A stretch of 25,207 nucleotides of DNA, taken from positions 4,222,738 through 4,247,944 of the forward strand of contig BFEA01000016.1 in assembly GCA_003427395.1 (NCBI GenBank). Direction: 5' to 3'. The stretch is from Chara braunii. Its lineage: Eukaryota; Streptophyta; Charophyceae; Charales; Characeae. How positions within the stretch are numbered: the stretch's first letter is position 1; each line of letters begins with the position of its first letter. Position numbers and translations under genes: made by a program. The notes beneath the pieces were generated by a model. The model did not search any database. It was not told the origin of the DNA and saw only the letters and a list, made by a program, of their open reading frames with translations. Below are positions 8,439 to 18,308 of the stretch, piece after piece.

Positions 8439-9232
8439 TTTCTGCGATGGAACTCGAAATCGGGCCTGATGGAATGCAATAAACTCAGTCCAAATCCACA
8501 TAGCCACGGCTACGGGTCATCACTTTTGGTTAAAGGCCCGAAACGGGGGTCTGCAATCAGACTCGCTTTCACTTCCACTTCACATACATGCAAACAGATG
8601 GAGATTCACACTGGCGCAGGGCACCCACTCAAAGCTTAGAGATATGGAAATCAAGAACACAGTTCAGATGCAAGTTCTCTTCAACAGGCTATGGCGCATC
8701 AGCGCCTGAACATCCCAACCTTCGTCACTGTGTCCAACCCCACTGTTCACACACGCTCACTCTGGATCACCCTGAATACCACCACACACACACACACAAT
8801 CTCACTTCCTCCTACAGTGGCTATGGCCGCACTACCACTACTGACTATGGCTAGGATCTCCCTTCAGCCCACTTCGTCTTCAAGCAACCTGCAGACCACC
8901 TTCGCACAAGACGTTGTAGCAGCGCTTCCGCATGGGTTACGCAGCGAATGAATGAATGGCTGGGTGCTGCCTCTTGATTTATACTTCTGTAACTCGTTGG
9001 TCTGCCCCTTTCCCAGGCCCTTGGTGTACACAGTCCCACACGGTACTTGCTTGAGTGGACTCTGACTGACTGGGACCGGTACCGCTGACTGCATGGGTTT
9101 GCACTGCCAACTCGATGCAGTCGCACTGCTGACGTAATGCAGTTGGGCTCACCACTTGCCCACTTGCCTCTGACTAAACATGAGACACTTCGAAAGGCCA
9201 CTTCTGGACCTTCCGGAAGTCTTTGGACTTGG
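8439..9232. other. No gene seen; CA microsatellite
   Basis: Short open frames on both strands are uninformative. A CA run sits at about 8782-8801. The segment could be the untranslated end or LTR of the gypsy-3 remnant, but no terminal repeats are visible. Confidence 0.35.
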
Positions 9233-9325
9233 CCTTTCGGGTACTGTAGCAGCTACGAACTCGACCTTTCAGGACTGTAGCAGCTACGACCTTGACCTTT
9301 CAGAGCATCTACAGCCACGACCTCT
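9233..9325 (+). repeat. Tandem repeat, ~32-base unit, three copies
   Basis: Units start at CCTTTC near 9233, 9265 and 9296 and share ACTGTAGCAGCTACGA; the third copy is more diverged. Period 31-32 bases. No coding meaning seen. Confidence 0.8.
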
Positions 9326-10430
9326 ACAGAGCTGTGACTCCTGATCGACAGACCTACATATCAAACCCCTACCACTACACAGACCTACGACAGACGACAA
9401 ACAACTACCAAAACACACTCGGGGTCGACTCAATACTGTACATGGGCAAAGTGAGGTCTGGGGATCGAACTCTAGGGCCCGCATCTGTGACTGCAGAAAG
9501 GTGAAAACCATTTCAGGTCAAAAGCCGTGCCCCGAGTCTGAGAAAAGCCTGCTGAGCAAAGGCCTAAGGTCAAGGGGTACCCAGGGCAGGGCCTAAAACA
9601 GCATCCAGAGGCCCCACTCGCGGTAGTTGACTCTCATAAGACCAAGCACGGGAGAGGCAGGCCCAAAGTCAAAGTCAACCCGCCGGTCAGCCACGGTCGT
9701 CGACCAGATGCACATCATTGGCTGTCTGCATGTATCAGGAAGATTCCGGTCCCAACTGGGAAAAGGTACCTCTGCTTCAAGGCTGCATCCAGGCTGTCGA
9801 GATCGGGCAAATCCGGAGCGTGGACACCGTCAAAAGGGGAGACTGGTCCACACCAGTCACCACCACTCAACGCTACAAAAGGATGGTCAGACACTGGGAG
9901 AGGCATTCTGTCTTGTGCTGGCTTGATGCTAGTGTTGTGTCGCGAGGCTGCTGGAACTGATGTTGGCGCCAAATGCTGCTAGTGGGTGCCAGCCTAGAGA
10001 GAAGATTATGTTGGCGTGGCCATAGCCGCGTAGATGTAAACTAGGTGATGAGTATTGGCGAGGAGCAGAAGGATCAGGGCTGTGAGACAGACGAGAGATG
10101 TGGGGAAGCTTACTTGGACTTGGCTGGCGATGACACATGTGATCTGTTGCTGTCTCCACGAAGGTGAGGAAGTGCTGCGCCATCCTCCATATCTGATTGC
10201 TGACATGGAGGCATGCATTGCTGAGGTGGCGATAGGGGAGAAGCCCGAAGTGGGAGTGGGAGAGAGGGAGACATACATGTACGATTGATTATCATTGAGA
10301 CTCTCCTCCTCCTCTTCTCCATCTCTTCTCTCCTCTTTCTCAGAAAGCCCCTAGTTGAAACCAATTGCTAGCACATAACCTAGCTGTTAGCAGAATGAGC
10401 GAGATAAGCCTTCAACAGGTTGATTGGAAT
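9326..10430. other. No gene seen; pyrimidine-rich tract at 10300-10342
   Basis: Several open frames of 65-100 codons on both strands overlap each other and show no family motif. A TC-rich tract (CTCCTCCTC and similar) lies at 10300-10342. GTTGGCGCCAAATG at 9963 has a weak primer-binding-site look but only about seven bases fit a tRNA end. Confidence 0.3.
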
Positions 10431-10787
10431 CCTGTTGAGATCAATAAAGTCAAGGGCTGCCTTTGACTCTTGAGAAATGAATTGGACTTTCAACTTCAAG
10501 TTCGGCCCTCAATCCATGTGTTCGCTGGGCAGATGTGGGGATTTTCTTTCCAAACTCCCAGATTGATTACATCCTTCTTATTCTTTCGCAGTGTTTTCTA
10601 TTCTTTTTTTCACATTTGATGCTATCATGGACAACTATGCGGCAGCTTATTATGACACACAGAAATGACCCAGCAACTCAGAGAGGACAGGAGAAAGTCA
10701 GGGAATTTAGTCCACAGATAATAGAAATGGCCTAGGGAAAAAAATTGTGGTGGTTGATGGGGAGAGGTAGGGAGTCAGGAATCTGAC

Positions 10788-10922
10788 CTCAGGATCCATG
10801 GACCAACCCTCTGCAAGCATCCAATCAAGCATATACTGAGATGGGCTAATTACTGCATCTGCCATGGTCACGCTTTCCCTTTCGAGATAGTCCCTGACAA
10901 GGTCTTCGATGCTATCCAACGT
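10788..10922 (-). CDS. Possible host exon: GT4-like glycosyltransferase segment
   Basis: On the minus strand the frame reads TLDSIEDLVRDYLERES, then ADAVISPSQYMLDWM and AEGWSMD. The SPSQYMLDWM...GW pattern is what I associate with the N-terminal half of family 4 (GT-B fold) sugar transferases, just before the linker to the donor-binding half. The segment is bounded by splice-like signals on the minus strand: an acceptor AG just upstream (10924-10923) with CTAAC about 40 bases before it, and GAG followed by a GT donor at 10787-10786. A stop lies in frame immediately upstream, so the segment makes sense only as an exon. I found no matching neighbour exons, so it may be a stranded exon, part of a gene with long introns, or a coincidence. 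Confidence 0.4.
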
Positions 10923-11008
10923 CTACGACGCATCAATCAAGATAACTAAAAGGTTAGTCATCAATGCCTGCATACCAGACCAAACAACAAACAAGGATGT
11001 GTATATTC

Positions 11009-11041
11009 AATGCCAAACAAGAACTTTGCGGAAGGGACCTC
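11009..11041 (+). repeat. Dispersed repeat, copy a
   Basis: CAATGCCAAACAAGAAC, two variable bases, then TGCGGAAGGGA and YCT. The same 33-base block recurs at 12253-12285, and its 3' part again at 11247-11260. Copy a leads directly into the long T tract. On the minus strand both full copies translate to similar words (SLPxxSCLAL), so they may descend from one transposon coding region. Confidence 0.7.
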
Positions 11042-11042
11042 T

Positions 11043-11044
<2 letters not shown>

Positions 11045-11113
<69 letters not shown>
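11045..11113 (+). repeat. Long poly(T) tract
   Basis: 69 bases of T with a single C at 11074. Could be a poly(A) tail of a minus-strand retroposed copy, or slippage. The poly-Phe and poly-Lys frames across it are not genes. Confidence 0.95.
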
Positions 11114-11117
<4 letters not shown>

Positions 11118-11176
11118 AAACCATCGGGATTGCTAGTGGTGGTGATAAGAGCATCCACCAGTAGCAGCCCAGCGAC

Positions 11177-11233
11177 AGGCTCCATTCTATTGGTGGGGAG
11201 CAGCACATGCCGGAAACCGGGTCCAGCGTCCCT
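11177..11233 (+). repeat. Inverted repeat pair, left arm
   Basis: AGGCT, TCTATTGG, GGGAGCAGCAC, GGAAA and CGGGTCCA occur in the same order on the minus strand at about 12046-11990, roughly 80% identical. Read toward each other, the arms also give similar peptides (VLLPxNRxxP), which suggests diverged copies of one coding transposon in opposite orientation. Confidence 0.65.
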
Positions 11234-11989
11234 ATACATATAAATTTGCGGAAGGGACCTTGAATCTATTTATTTATCTTTTTAATGCCCCTGGCTCCAT
11301 ATCCATTCTGGGGAGCATCATTGGGAACCACTGGACTTTCAGCTTACTAACTTTCAAAGAGACTTCTTTGTTATTGGGTGCAAAGCTATGCTATGGACTC
11401 TTTGGCACAGAAGATGTGTCCATGCCTGGGAGAAGGGGTCAACTTGGAAGGCGCTGAAATTGCTGACCTATTAACCCATTTTGTGCACTAAAATTCGGGC
11501 ACATACAAAAACTAAATTACTCAGTTTTCACCAGAAAAATGACATAATCCAAACAATCCACAAATTTAATACTGATTGGCTGTGGGGGGCTGGAGAGGGA
11601 AGACTGGGGGAAGTGGTCTGGCCAGGAAGGGAAGAGGGGGAGGAACCTCTGCAAAGGAACTTTCATCTCAGTTTCCATGACTGGTTTTCACTGCAACCAG
11701 GAGTCTCTCTTAGACCTGCAATTTTTTTCTCCGATCCCTTCCCTCCTTCAGAACTGGCACTGGTGGAGCTGCAGTGGTATGGTCTAGGTGGTGAATGTCT
11801 GTATTTGCATAAGTACTCTTGAGAAGGGAAGGTATGCTTGTTTAATTAGTCTGTATCTGGTGGTCCACCACGGACTGAAGAGGCGTCACTCTTCCCAATC
11901 AAATCTTCAGTGATCGTGAGGGATGCTGGGCCAGGTTCACAACTTGTTTTCGTCACCATTTCAATGATGTTCCTCAAGGCACGTTGGAC
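11234..11989. other. Spacer between inverted arms, no gene seen
   Basis: Holds the partial copy of the dispersed repeat at 11247-11260 and a 113-codon plus-strand frame (11481-11822) without recognisable motifs. Confidence 0.3.
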
Positions 11990-12046
11990 GGGAACTTGGA
12001 CCCGCTTTCCAGCAGGTGCTGCTCCCGGCCAATAGACTGCAGCCTA
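11990..12046 (-). repeat. Inverted repeat pair, right arm
   Basis: Reverse-complement relative of 11177-11233. On the minus strand a stop-free frame of about 63 codons extends from here to about 11855, with no ATG near its start and no family I recognise. Confidence 0.65.
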
Positions 12047-12089
12047 TGCTCTTACCATCACCCCTAGCCGTTCACGCAGGCGTTTTGAC

Positions 12090-12140
12090 AAAAAAAAAAA
12101 AAAAAAAAAAAAGGTCCGGTAACACCGGTTCCTTTTTTTT
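12090..12140 (+). repeat. Poly(A) run ending in a hairpin
   Basis: A run of A (12090-12112) is followed by GG, T, CCGGT (12116-12120), a 3-base loop, ACCGG (12124-12128), TT, CC and eight T. The left arm AAAAAAAAGG pairs with CCTTTTTTTT, making a near-perfect hairpin at 12105-12140. It could be the fold-back end of a small transposon or an inverted junction of two tailed insertions. Confidence 0.7.
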
Positions 12141-12252
12141 ATTTTTATAATTTGGAGAATTTTGGACCATTTCTCGATTTATGCATGTCATCCTTGCACA
12201 GGTTCCAATTTTAACAGATGCCCCGAAGGACACATCAGTCCGGTTCCTCTGC

Positions 12253-12286
12253 AATGCCAAACAAGAACAATGCGGAAGGGATCTTG
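12253..12286 (+). repeat. Dispersed repeat, copy b
   Basis: Relative of 11009-11041, differing in the two variable bases and one C/T. It lies inside an 88-codon minus-strand open frame (12338-12072) that ends in the poly(A)/poly(T) run and has no known family. Confidence 0.7.
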
Positions 12287-12404
12287 AAGGAATTTCTTTG
12301 CCTCTCAAAACCTTAAACTTGGGACAGGTGACTACCATTCCATGTTCCTCAGCTCAGGTGTAAGGCGCAATCTGCTGGGAAGGTAAAGCTATGGCCTTCA
12401 GAGG

Positions 12405-12610
12405 AGATGATTCTGATAATGATGACACCATCGATGATGATGATGGTGGTGGTGGCAACCATGACAAAAATGAGGATGATGAGAATGATGAGTAGGAGGA
12501 GGGCGAGGGATGATGGCATGGCTATGATGATTATCATTATGACAATGACCAGAAACAACAACAACAACAACAACAACAACCACAAGATGGCAATAATGAC
12601 AACAACAACT
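12405..12610 (+). repeat. Trinucleotide-rich low complexity (GAT and AAC)
   Basis: GAT/ATG words dominate 12405-12550 and an (AAC)n run lies at about 12555-12580. Poly-His, poly-Val and Met-rich frames here are products of the repeat, not genes. The 12620-13510 stretch that follows has a 184-codon plus-strand frame (12831-13385) without any domain I recognise. Confidence 0.85.
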
Positions 12611-13518
12611 AGAATGTCAATGCCAATGCCAACATCTACGATGAGGTGCTGGTGGTGGAGGAAGAGGAGCAAACGGAGTCGGATGACAAGGAAAAAGGAT
12701 AAAGGACTTTGGGTTGTGTAGGGAACTCTGAACTTTGTCGTGTGAGCAAGCGGGAGGAGGAGGAACAGGAGGAGGACAAGGACGATGAAGGTAGTAGTGG
12801 ACAAGAATGCCAATGTAGTAAAATACTGGTATGCCTAAAGAAAGACCTGTTACCGAGCTGAGGAGGATTGTGGAAGTCATTTTGTTTCTCTCACCTGGAG
12901 GCTGTGTGTCTTGTACCAGAGGTGTGGTCTGTGAACATGAATCACGAACGGGGTGTGATGAAACTTCAACCCCAATTTCTTGGCCTGAAGTGTCGAATAT
13001 CCTGCCCCCTGTACCAGTGCATACCAGCACGGAAAGGACCACGTCTGCATCAAGCTACAGATTGCATAAAGTCTTAAAGGTCATGCAACAAACATCGGCA
13101 CCCACTTTACCAGGAAATCCAAAACAATGCTTGACTATCAATGATCGCAGTTTGCCATGCCATGCCATAGCAAACATTTGGACAGAAAAGGATGCCTATG
13201 TTGACAGAAAACCTATCTGCATCTGCGAGGTGCAATGTCTCGCAGGAGATTTTGCTAGGTGGAATGCCCTTATGAGTAACAACTGTGGTAGACTTTTCAA
13301 TGCTTTCATGCTTCGAATTGCCTGTACGAATCGTATGCCGATGGCACACCTATACCCAACAGTACCACTTGAAAGTTCAAACTAACCACACAGTAGGTAC
13401 TATTGGGTTTGGGACAGGAGTCAGCGGATCGTTAGGGAATAAGTCAGGGCGAGAATGGAGAGAGGAGTCCTCAGTCCAAAGAAAGACCACCAAACATGAA
13501 CTACATGAGTGCAGGACC

Positions 13519-13519
<1 letters not shown>

Positions 13520-13554
<35 letters not shown>
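13520..13554 (+). repeat. Poly(A) tract
   Basis: 35 consecutive A. It may be the tail of a retroposed sequence lying to its left (about 12620-13519); that stretch would then be a retrocopy, but no target duplication is visible. Confidence 0.95.
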
Positions 13555-13556
<2 letters not shown>

Positions 13557-13614
13557 ACCCGAAGGACTGTGGCGTCGGCTAAGCTAGTTGATGGTCCTCC
13601 ACATAAGATAACCG

Positions 13615-13671
13615 GCATCTGATAAATTCCTTTTTTTTTTTTTTGCATCTGATAAAGGCTCTTTTTTTTGG
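13615..13671 (+). repeat. Tandem duplication with T runs, 30-base period
   Basis: GCATCTGATAAA plus two bases, C and a T run occurs at 13615 and again at 13645. Between 13672 and about 13880 nothing recognisable is seen. Confidence 0.75.
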
Positions 13672-14010
13672 ATAGTACAGGGAATTCTTCACCTAGCTGC
13701 CATAACTTCATGACCAATCTGAACACTTCAGGAGTCTCTTCAACGAAGTTCTAGACCATACCAGGCCTTCATACACTTGCCTACCTGCTTGAATTCCTTA
13801 GTTTTCTTTCTGAAGGTAACAAAAGCCACAACACTAGAACCACCTAACATTTACAACACAAGAGACATGGTTAATTTCTCATCGATGTAGCATTATTTGG
13901 TGATCACGGGGGCACACAACTCGTGCCGCTGGCCCGGCGGAAACATCCAGGAGGCACGCAGTGTTGGCCCGTCTGGGAGTGTTATGCGTTCGAGACGGAA
14001 CGCTGATGGA

Positions 14011-14074
14011 GAGCTGTATGACGGGAAACTGTCACGTACGGTTCGGAGGGCAGAGACTCACCTCTGACCCCTAC
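14011..14074 (+). ncRNA. Group II intron domains V and VI (mitochondrial origin)
   Basis: 14011-14044 folds as a textbook 34-base domain V. GAGCTGTA pairs with TACGGTTC and contains the AGC catalytic triad, TGACGG pairs with CTGTCA under a GAAA loop (14025-14028), and the two-base CG bulge lies at 14035-14036. Domain VI follows: GCAGAG pairs with CTCTG.C leaving a bulged A at 14067, the expected branch point. The intron probably ends near CTAC 14074. The C-rich stretch 13890-14010 may be part of domain IV. The exon after the intron is not identified; a 19-codon frame at 14113 has no known match. Such introns are abundant in green-plant organelles. With the rps10 fragment nearby, this marks a mitochondrial insertion. 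Confidence 0.85.
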
Positions 14075-14187
14075 CCACATAAATAGGTAAAACACACAAA
14101 AATTGAAACCGAATGTCTGGAGGAGTTAAAAAAGCTGCTATTAAGACTGAGAAAAAGAGAAAAGAACGATGATTTTTTATACAGGTT

Positions 14188-14400
14188 TTAACTGAAATAC
14201 GTTTTGATTCTATTAAGAAGATCATGAAGTATGACAATCAATTGTTTATGGATTTTCATTTCAAATTGTTCTCTAGACTTCTTATCAATATGAGGTGATC
14301 GTAACACTGTATATAACGTGCGTGTTTTTGGTAATCTCAGAGCTCGTGTCTTTCTCTGAATTTCAAAAGATTTGATAACGATCGCTATTTTTGCAGTCAT
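14188..14400 (-). pseudogene. rps10: Mitochondrial ribosomal protein S10 fragment (NUMT)
   Basis: The minus strand starts with ATG at 14400 and gives a 70-residue product beginning [13 protein letters not shown] and carrying [20 protein letters not shown], the most conserved block of plant-type mitochondrial S10. S10 belongs to the small ribosomal subunit. Mitochondrial S10 is usually around 100 residues or more; here the frame reaches a TAA soon after IVILHDLL, so the last third is shortened, perhaps by a small internal deletion after IVI followed by drift. It faces the group II intron end on the opposite strand 110 bases away. In a window full of nuclear transposons this is best read as mitochondrial DNA inserted in the nucleus; misassembly of organelle reads is the alternative. 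Confidence 0.82.
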
Positions 14401-14430
14401 TTGTTCAAGTGTGTTTTTGATCGAGAGCTA

Positions 14431-15119
14431 AACACAGGCCGCGTTGGCGGAGATTTCACAACAGCCTGTGGAGTAATGGAAGTCTCCAAAGTTGACTTGC
14501 GCTTAACTAATTTGAGCTTATTTATCCTTATGAGACCTAACTCTAAATTGTCTATACCATGCTGTGTTTCCTATATTTGTTTCCAACTCTGCGGCAAGTC
14601 TCCAGAGGCTCGCTAGAGGCCTTCGTCGGCTCTCGCAAGAGTCGAGCCTCTTGGGATAAGGTAAGGTATTGTTTTAGACATGTTCATATTACAACTTAGA
14701 GTTGTTTCCCACCTCAGCTTCACACGCAGTATTGCAAGTATGACGGTGTTGGGCTCAGGGGGTTTTGAACCCAAGACCTGTCCCAAATGAGAAGCAAAAA
14801 CAAGCTGTGTTTATTTTTGGTTTTCATGTTTGCTGCCTGTCAGATTGGAACCTGAGACTGAGGTAGGATAGTAGGTGTAGGGGGTGCGTTAGGAGAATTG
14901 AAGTGAGGTGGTTCTCAGAGGCGCCTAGCGCACACGCGGTGGAACAATGGCACTGAATCACGCTACATCATGGGTTGACGAAGTATAGTGGTTCGACCCC
15001 CGTTTGAAGGGGTGCCACGTTGGACTTTATATCCGCCACTGTTCTTTACATGTGGCAGTGGGAAGTGACGGGGTTGAGAATCCCAGTGGAGTTGAAGTGG
15101 AGTGGCGAAACCAAAGTGT
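14431..15119. other. No gene seen; two tRNA-B-box-like words
   Basis: GGTTTTGAACCC (14760) and GGTTCGACCCC (14991) resemble pol III B boxes, as in tRNA-derived SINEs, but no convincing A box or tail was found. The right edge of the mitochondrial insertion lies somewhere in the first 100 bases. Confidence 0.3.
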
Positions 15120-15760
15120 GCGGTGGCGCCTGAGTCATAAGGAGCAGCGAAGTCAACGAACTGAAACAAGAAAAACGGCAGGAGAAACAGAGACAACGCG
15201 TGAAGGAAGGCACCTGAAGCACAGGGAGCAGAGAAGACAACGAACAGGCGAAAGACAACCAGGTGAAGAAGAACGACAAATGAAGCAACAGACACAGCGG
15301 CGGAAACAGACACAAGGCGAGAAGGCAGGATAGACTACTAGTTGGAGAGAGAAGCCAATCGAAGCAGGAAAAACGACTCTCATCGGGATTGGTAAACTTG
15401 GCAGAGACAGTGTGAAGGAAAGTGGGGCTTGCTGAGCCAGGCGCTTTGAGCTAAGGAAGAGGGCCCACAGCCCCCGGTGGAATTGACGAGGAGTGGACCT
15501 TAGCGAGTACAAAGTGGGGAAGGGGAGCAAGCCCTGGCGAAACCAAGGATGGGCGTCTGAATCGCAAGGAGCAGAGAAGACAATGCTCAAGAGAAAGACA
15601 TCCAGGTGAAGAGCTCACAGCCCAGTGGAATTGACGAGGGGTGGACCTTAGCGAGTTCAAAGCGGGGAAGGGGAGTGCGAAGACGTCTGAATTGCAGGGA
15701 GCGGAGAAGACAATGATCAAGAGAAAGACGACCAGGTGAAGAAGGACGGCAACTGAAGTG
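15120..15760 (+). repeat. Degenerate tandem repeat array
   Basis: The word GGAGCAGAGAAGACAA or a close variant recurs at about 15140, 15226, 15568 and 15698, followed each time by GAAAGACNNCCAGGTGAAGA or a relic of it. TGGAATTGACGAGG with GTGGACCTTAGCGAG recurs at 15477 and 15627, period about 150. Minus-strand Ser/Leu/Pro frames of 100-145 codons here come from the repeat. Further relics reach about 15960. Confidence 0.7.
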
Positions 15761-16090
15761 AGAAGAGCGATGGGCAAGTAGACGCACAGCGAGAAGAAAG
15801 GATGCAGGAGTTTGTGAACTCGGGAGGGGATAAGTGAGGGAAAATGGGGTCTGCTGAACTACATGCGAAGCGCTAAGGAAGTGGAACTGGAGCATCCTGG
15901 TGAAATTGACGAGGAGGCACAGCAGCCGCGGAGGCGCGACTACTGATTCAAGTGGAGTAGTAGGCTAGGAGACAGTTCAAGAACGGACAGATATCTCTCT
16001 CCCCCCCCTTTGTCAACCCTGTGTTTCCCCTATCCATCCCTCCGTCAGCCCTCCACCGCCAGGAATACATCTCTTGGGAGACCTCCGAGC

Positions 16091-16270
16091 CAGCTGGATC
16101 ATTCAATAAATGAGCATGCAATCAAAGTTAAGGAATCTGAACTTGAAGCTGACCACGCTAACCAAACAAAACAAAAGCAATTAAAGCCAGCAGGATCATT
16201 CAATAACAAAACATACAACCAAGTTAAGGAAACCGAGTTTGAAACTGACCACGCTAATCAAACAACTTGA
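16091..16270 (+). repeat. Tandem duplication, 97-base period
   Basis: CAGCNGGATCATTCAATAA starts at 16091 and 16188; both copies continue with AAGTTAAGGAA and GACCACGCTAA. The second copy is shorter and diverged. It lies just before the LINE body and may be part of its 5' end. Confidence 0.85.
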
Positions 16271-16499
16271 TAGAGATATGGAAATGCAACACAGAAGAAT
16301 CAGGAGGGCTGGATCCCTTATCTTTTACCAGGGAGCAATGAGACATAATCTGAGTAGGCAATTGACTTTGAACCCCTATGTACGGCCGGGAGGGAAGAGG
16401 TCTTCCCCCCCCCCCGGCACGAGCCAATTAAGCCAACTTCATTGGCCGGACCTTCCGGGGACATCGAGTACCAGAACCTTAACAGTGGAAAATAAAGAG

Positions 16500-17947
16500 A
16501 TGACTAAAATGGTCCCACAAAAATCACACCTGCTCTGAGACCTGGAGATGGGGACACAAGACGAGGAAGGAGTGGACGAGGTGGAAATGGCAGAGGAGGA
16601 GGAGAGCGAAGTCGAGGAGGAAATGCTAACAGAAGAAGAAAAACACAGCGAGAACAAAAACCAAAAGCAGCCTGCGTGACTGAGAAAAAAGGGAAAGTTG
16701 AAGTATCCAAACCCTCATGGGCGCAATGAGTAAGGAGCACAATCCAGGAGAAGACCTTGATGATCAAAAGAAACACTCAAGGAACACAAGAAGGAGCAGA
16801 AGAGACCCTGAAGGTTCCTCTCCGTAACCTCTCCTTGGCGAGGGCGTACTTTCTGACCCTTTTCCTCCTTCCTTCGGAAAAACTACTAGTGGACGAGGGG
16901 GGAAGAAAGACCATGATGCGCACATACCCGGAGGACAAATTGGAGGTAAGAAACGAGACATACATTAAACACGCCAGCAATTGGCTGTTCTACGGTGAGG
17001 TCGCACAAAGATCAGTCAATGACAAGATAAAGTGGATTTGCAGGCGTCTGGAGGAGATGAAGGGCAGTTCGGAGGCAGTTCAGGAGTTTTTCCTGATCCA
17101 GCCCCTTTCATCAACAGTCTTCACAATACTGAGTCTTTTCACTCAGGATAAACAGAAGATGGATGGGTGGAAGAAAATAAGATGAGAAAGGTCAGATGTC
17201 TGCATCTACCCATGGCAACCGAAAAAGCAGACTCCGGAGGAGAAGAGGGAGCAACTGATGAAGGATTATTTTTGGGTAGAATTCAGACCCATATCGGTGG
17301 AAGTGCAGGCAACTTTTGTTTATGAGTTTGGACAACAATACAATATCGTGGACTTTATCGACCCCCTTCCAGTATATGTGGTGAAACGGGACGATTACCT
17401 GATGCTGGCTCTGGACATACCCAAGGACCAACTCTTCTCCATCGATGACATTATCCCTTATAGAATGGGGGGGAGGTTCTATCAAATCCACACTGCCCAT
17501 AAGTTTAGACCATGGTGCTTTAAGTGTAGGGCATATAGTCACTTGAGCACGAAAGCAGCCTGCCCTCAGCACCCCAACAAGAGAAGCCCTATGGCAGGCT
17601 GTCTCTAAAGAGACCCGCGGGGACCCAACAAGTGGTACCCTGCAGACCGGGGCCACGAGGGATGGGTGTACCTGGAAGATCTTGACCACAAAGGTCAGGC
17701 CAAAGGCTGGACTTGGGAGGGACGCGGAGATCCATACAGATCAACTAGGCCACTGAATGTGAAAATGAGACTCTTGAAAAAAAAAGGAATTTCAAATAAC
17801 AGAATAACAAACCCAAAGGAAAGGAATCCAAAAAACAGGAAGATGCCTCGAAACCCCTCCGAAACCCAGAACCCGACCCCAAGACATTGGCACCAGAACC
17901 CAAGGCATTGCCCTCCCCTCCCCGCGAGAAAGACAACAGCCTCGTGA
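16500..17947 (+). pseudogene. LINE ORF1: nucleic-acid-binding protein with CCHC knuckle
   Basis: An acidic Glu-rich segment (about 16540-16675) leads, in another frame, to the main frame 16757-17947. That frame is open except for TGA 17183 and TAA 17606, both flanked by coding-like sequence. It contains LYVVK-type LINE ORF1 features: VYVVKRDDYLMLALDIP, IIPYRMGGRFYQIHTAHKF, then a zinc knuckle W-CFKC-RAYSH-LSTKAAC (17516-17563, CX2CX4HX6C) and a Lys/Asn/Pro-rich basic tail. Plant LINE ORF1 proteins bind element RNA and form the ribonucleoprotein. ORF2 follows 360 bases downstream on the same strand. The start is uncertain because the N-terminal frame is shifted. Confidence 0.72.
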
Positions 17948-18308
17948 GAAACAGAAACAAAAACAACAGGGTTGGGGACCTGCAGCAATGAAATAATTAC
18001 CGAAGAAGACATTATTGCCAAACAACGGAAAGGGAGAGGGGCAACAGGGCGAAGACGGTCTCAAGTGGATACCAACTGACAAAATAAATACATCTACCAA
18101 ATCAGAAAACTTAATTTGGATGGATCAAAACGCCATGATGAGATACTGAAGATAAAGTCTAGTGAGTTGTGGTCAGCAACTGAGATTGGTGCCTTCCTAG
18201 TGAAATTACTCAGGAACGACACGCTACAAAAAGGCAACATCCTAGACTCACAGGAGTGGCTACCACTGTAAACCAATAATAAATAGAGACTAACCACATT
18301 AAAGAAGA

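Noticed and set aside
9233-9325. CRISPR-like short repeats
   Set aside because: Three diverged tandem units without spacers, in a eukaryotic transposon setting.
9961-9985. TGGCGCC word as a tRNA-Lys primer site
   Set aside because: Match stops after about seven bases and there is no LTR boundary or pol beside it.
10954-11243. Poly-Phe and poly-Lys open frames across the T tract
   Set aside because: They are translations of a homopolymer and have no coding character outside it.
12349-12813. Open frame of 154 codons, Leu/Ile/Val-rich, looks like a membrane protein (minus strand)
   Set aside because: It comes from GAT/AAC trinucleotide repeats read on the other strand; hydrophobicity is a by-product.
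14113-14172. Small basic ORF starting MSGGVKK after the group II intron
   Set aside because: Only 19 codons, no known mitochondrial gene recognised, and exon phase unknown.
14755-15000. tRNA-derived SINE, from B-box-like words at 14760 and 14991
   Set aside because: No good A box at the right spacing, no cloverleaf and no tail or target duplication.
15046-15895. Overlapping minus-strand frames with Leu/Ser/Pro-rich products resembling signal or membrane proteins
   Set aside because: They follow the tandem repeat and all three frames are similarly open, so composition explains them.
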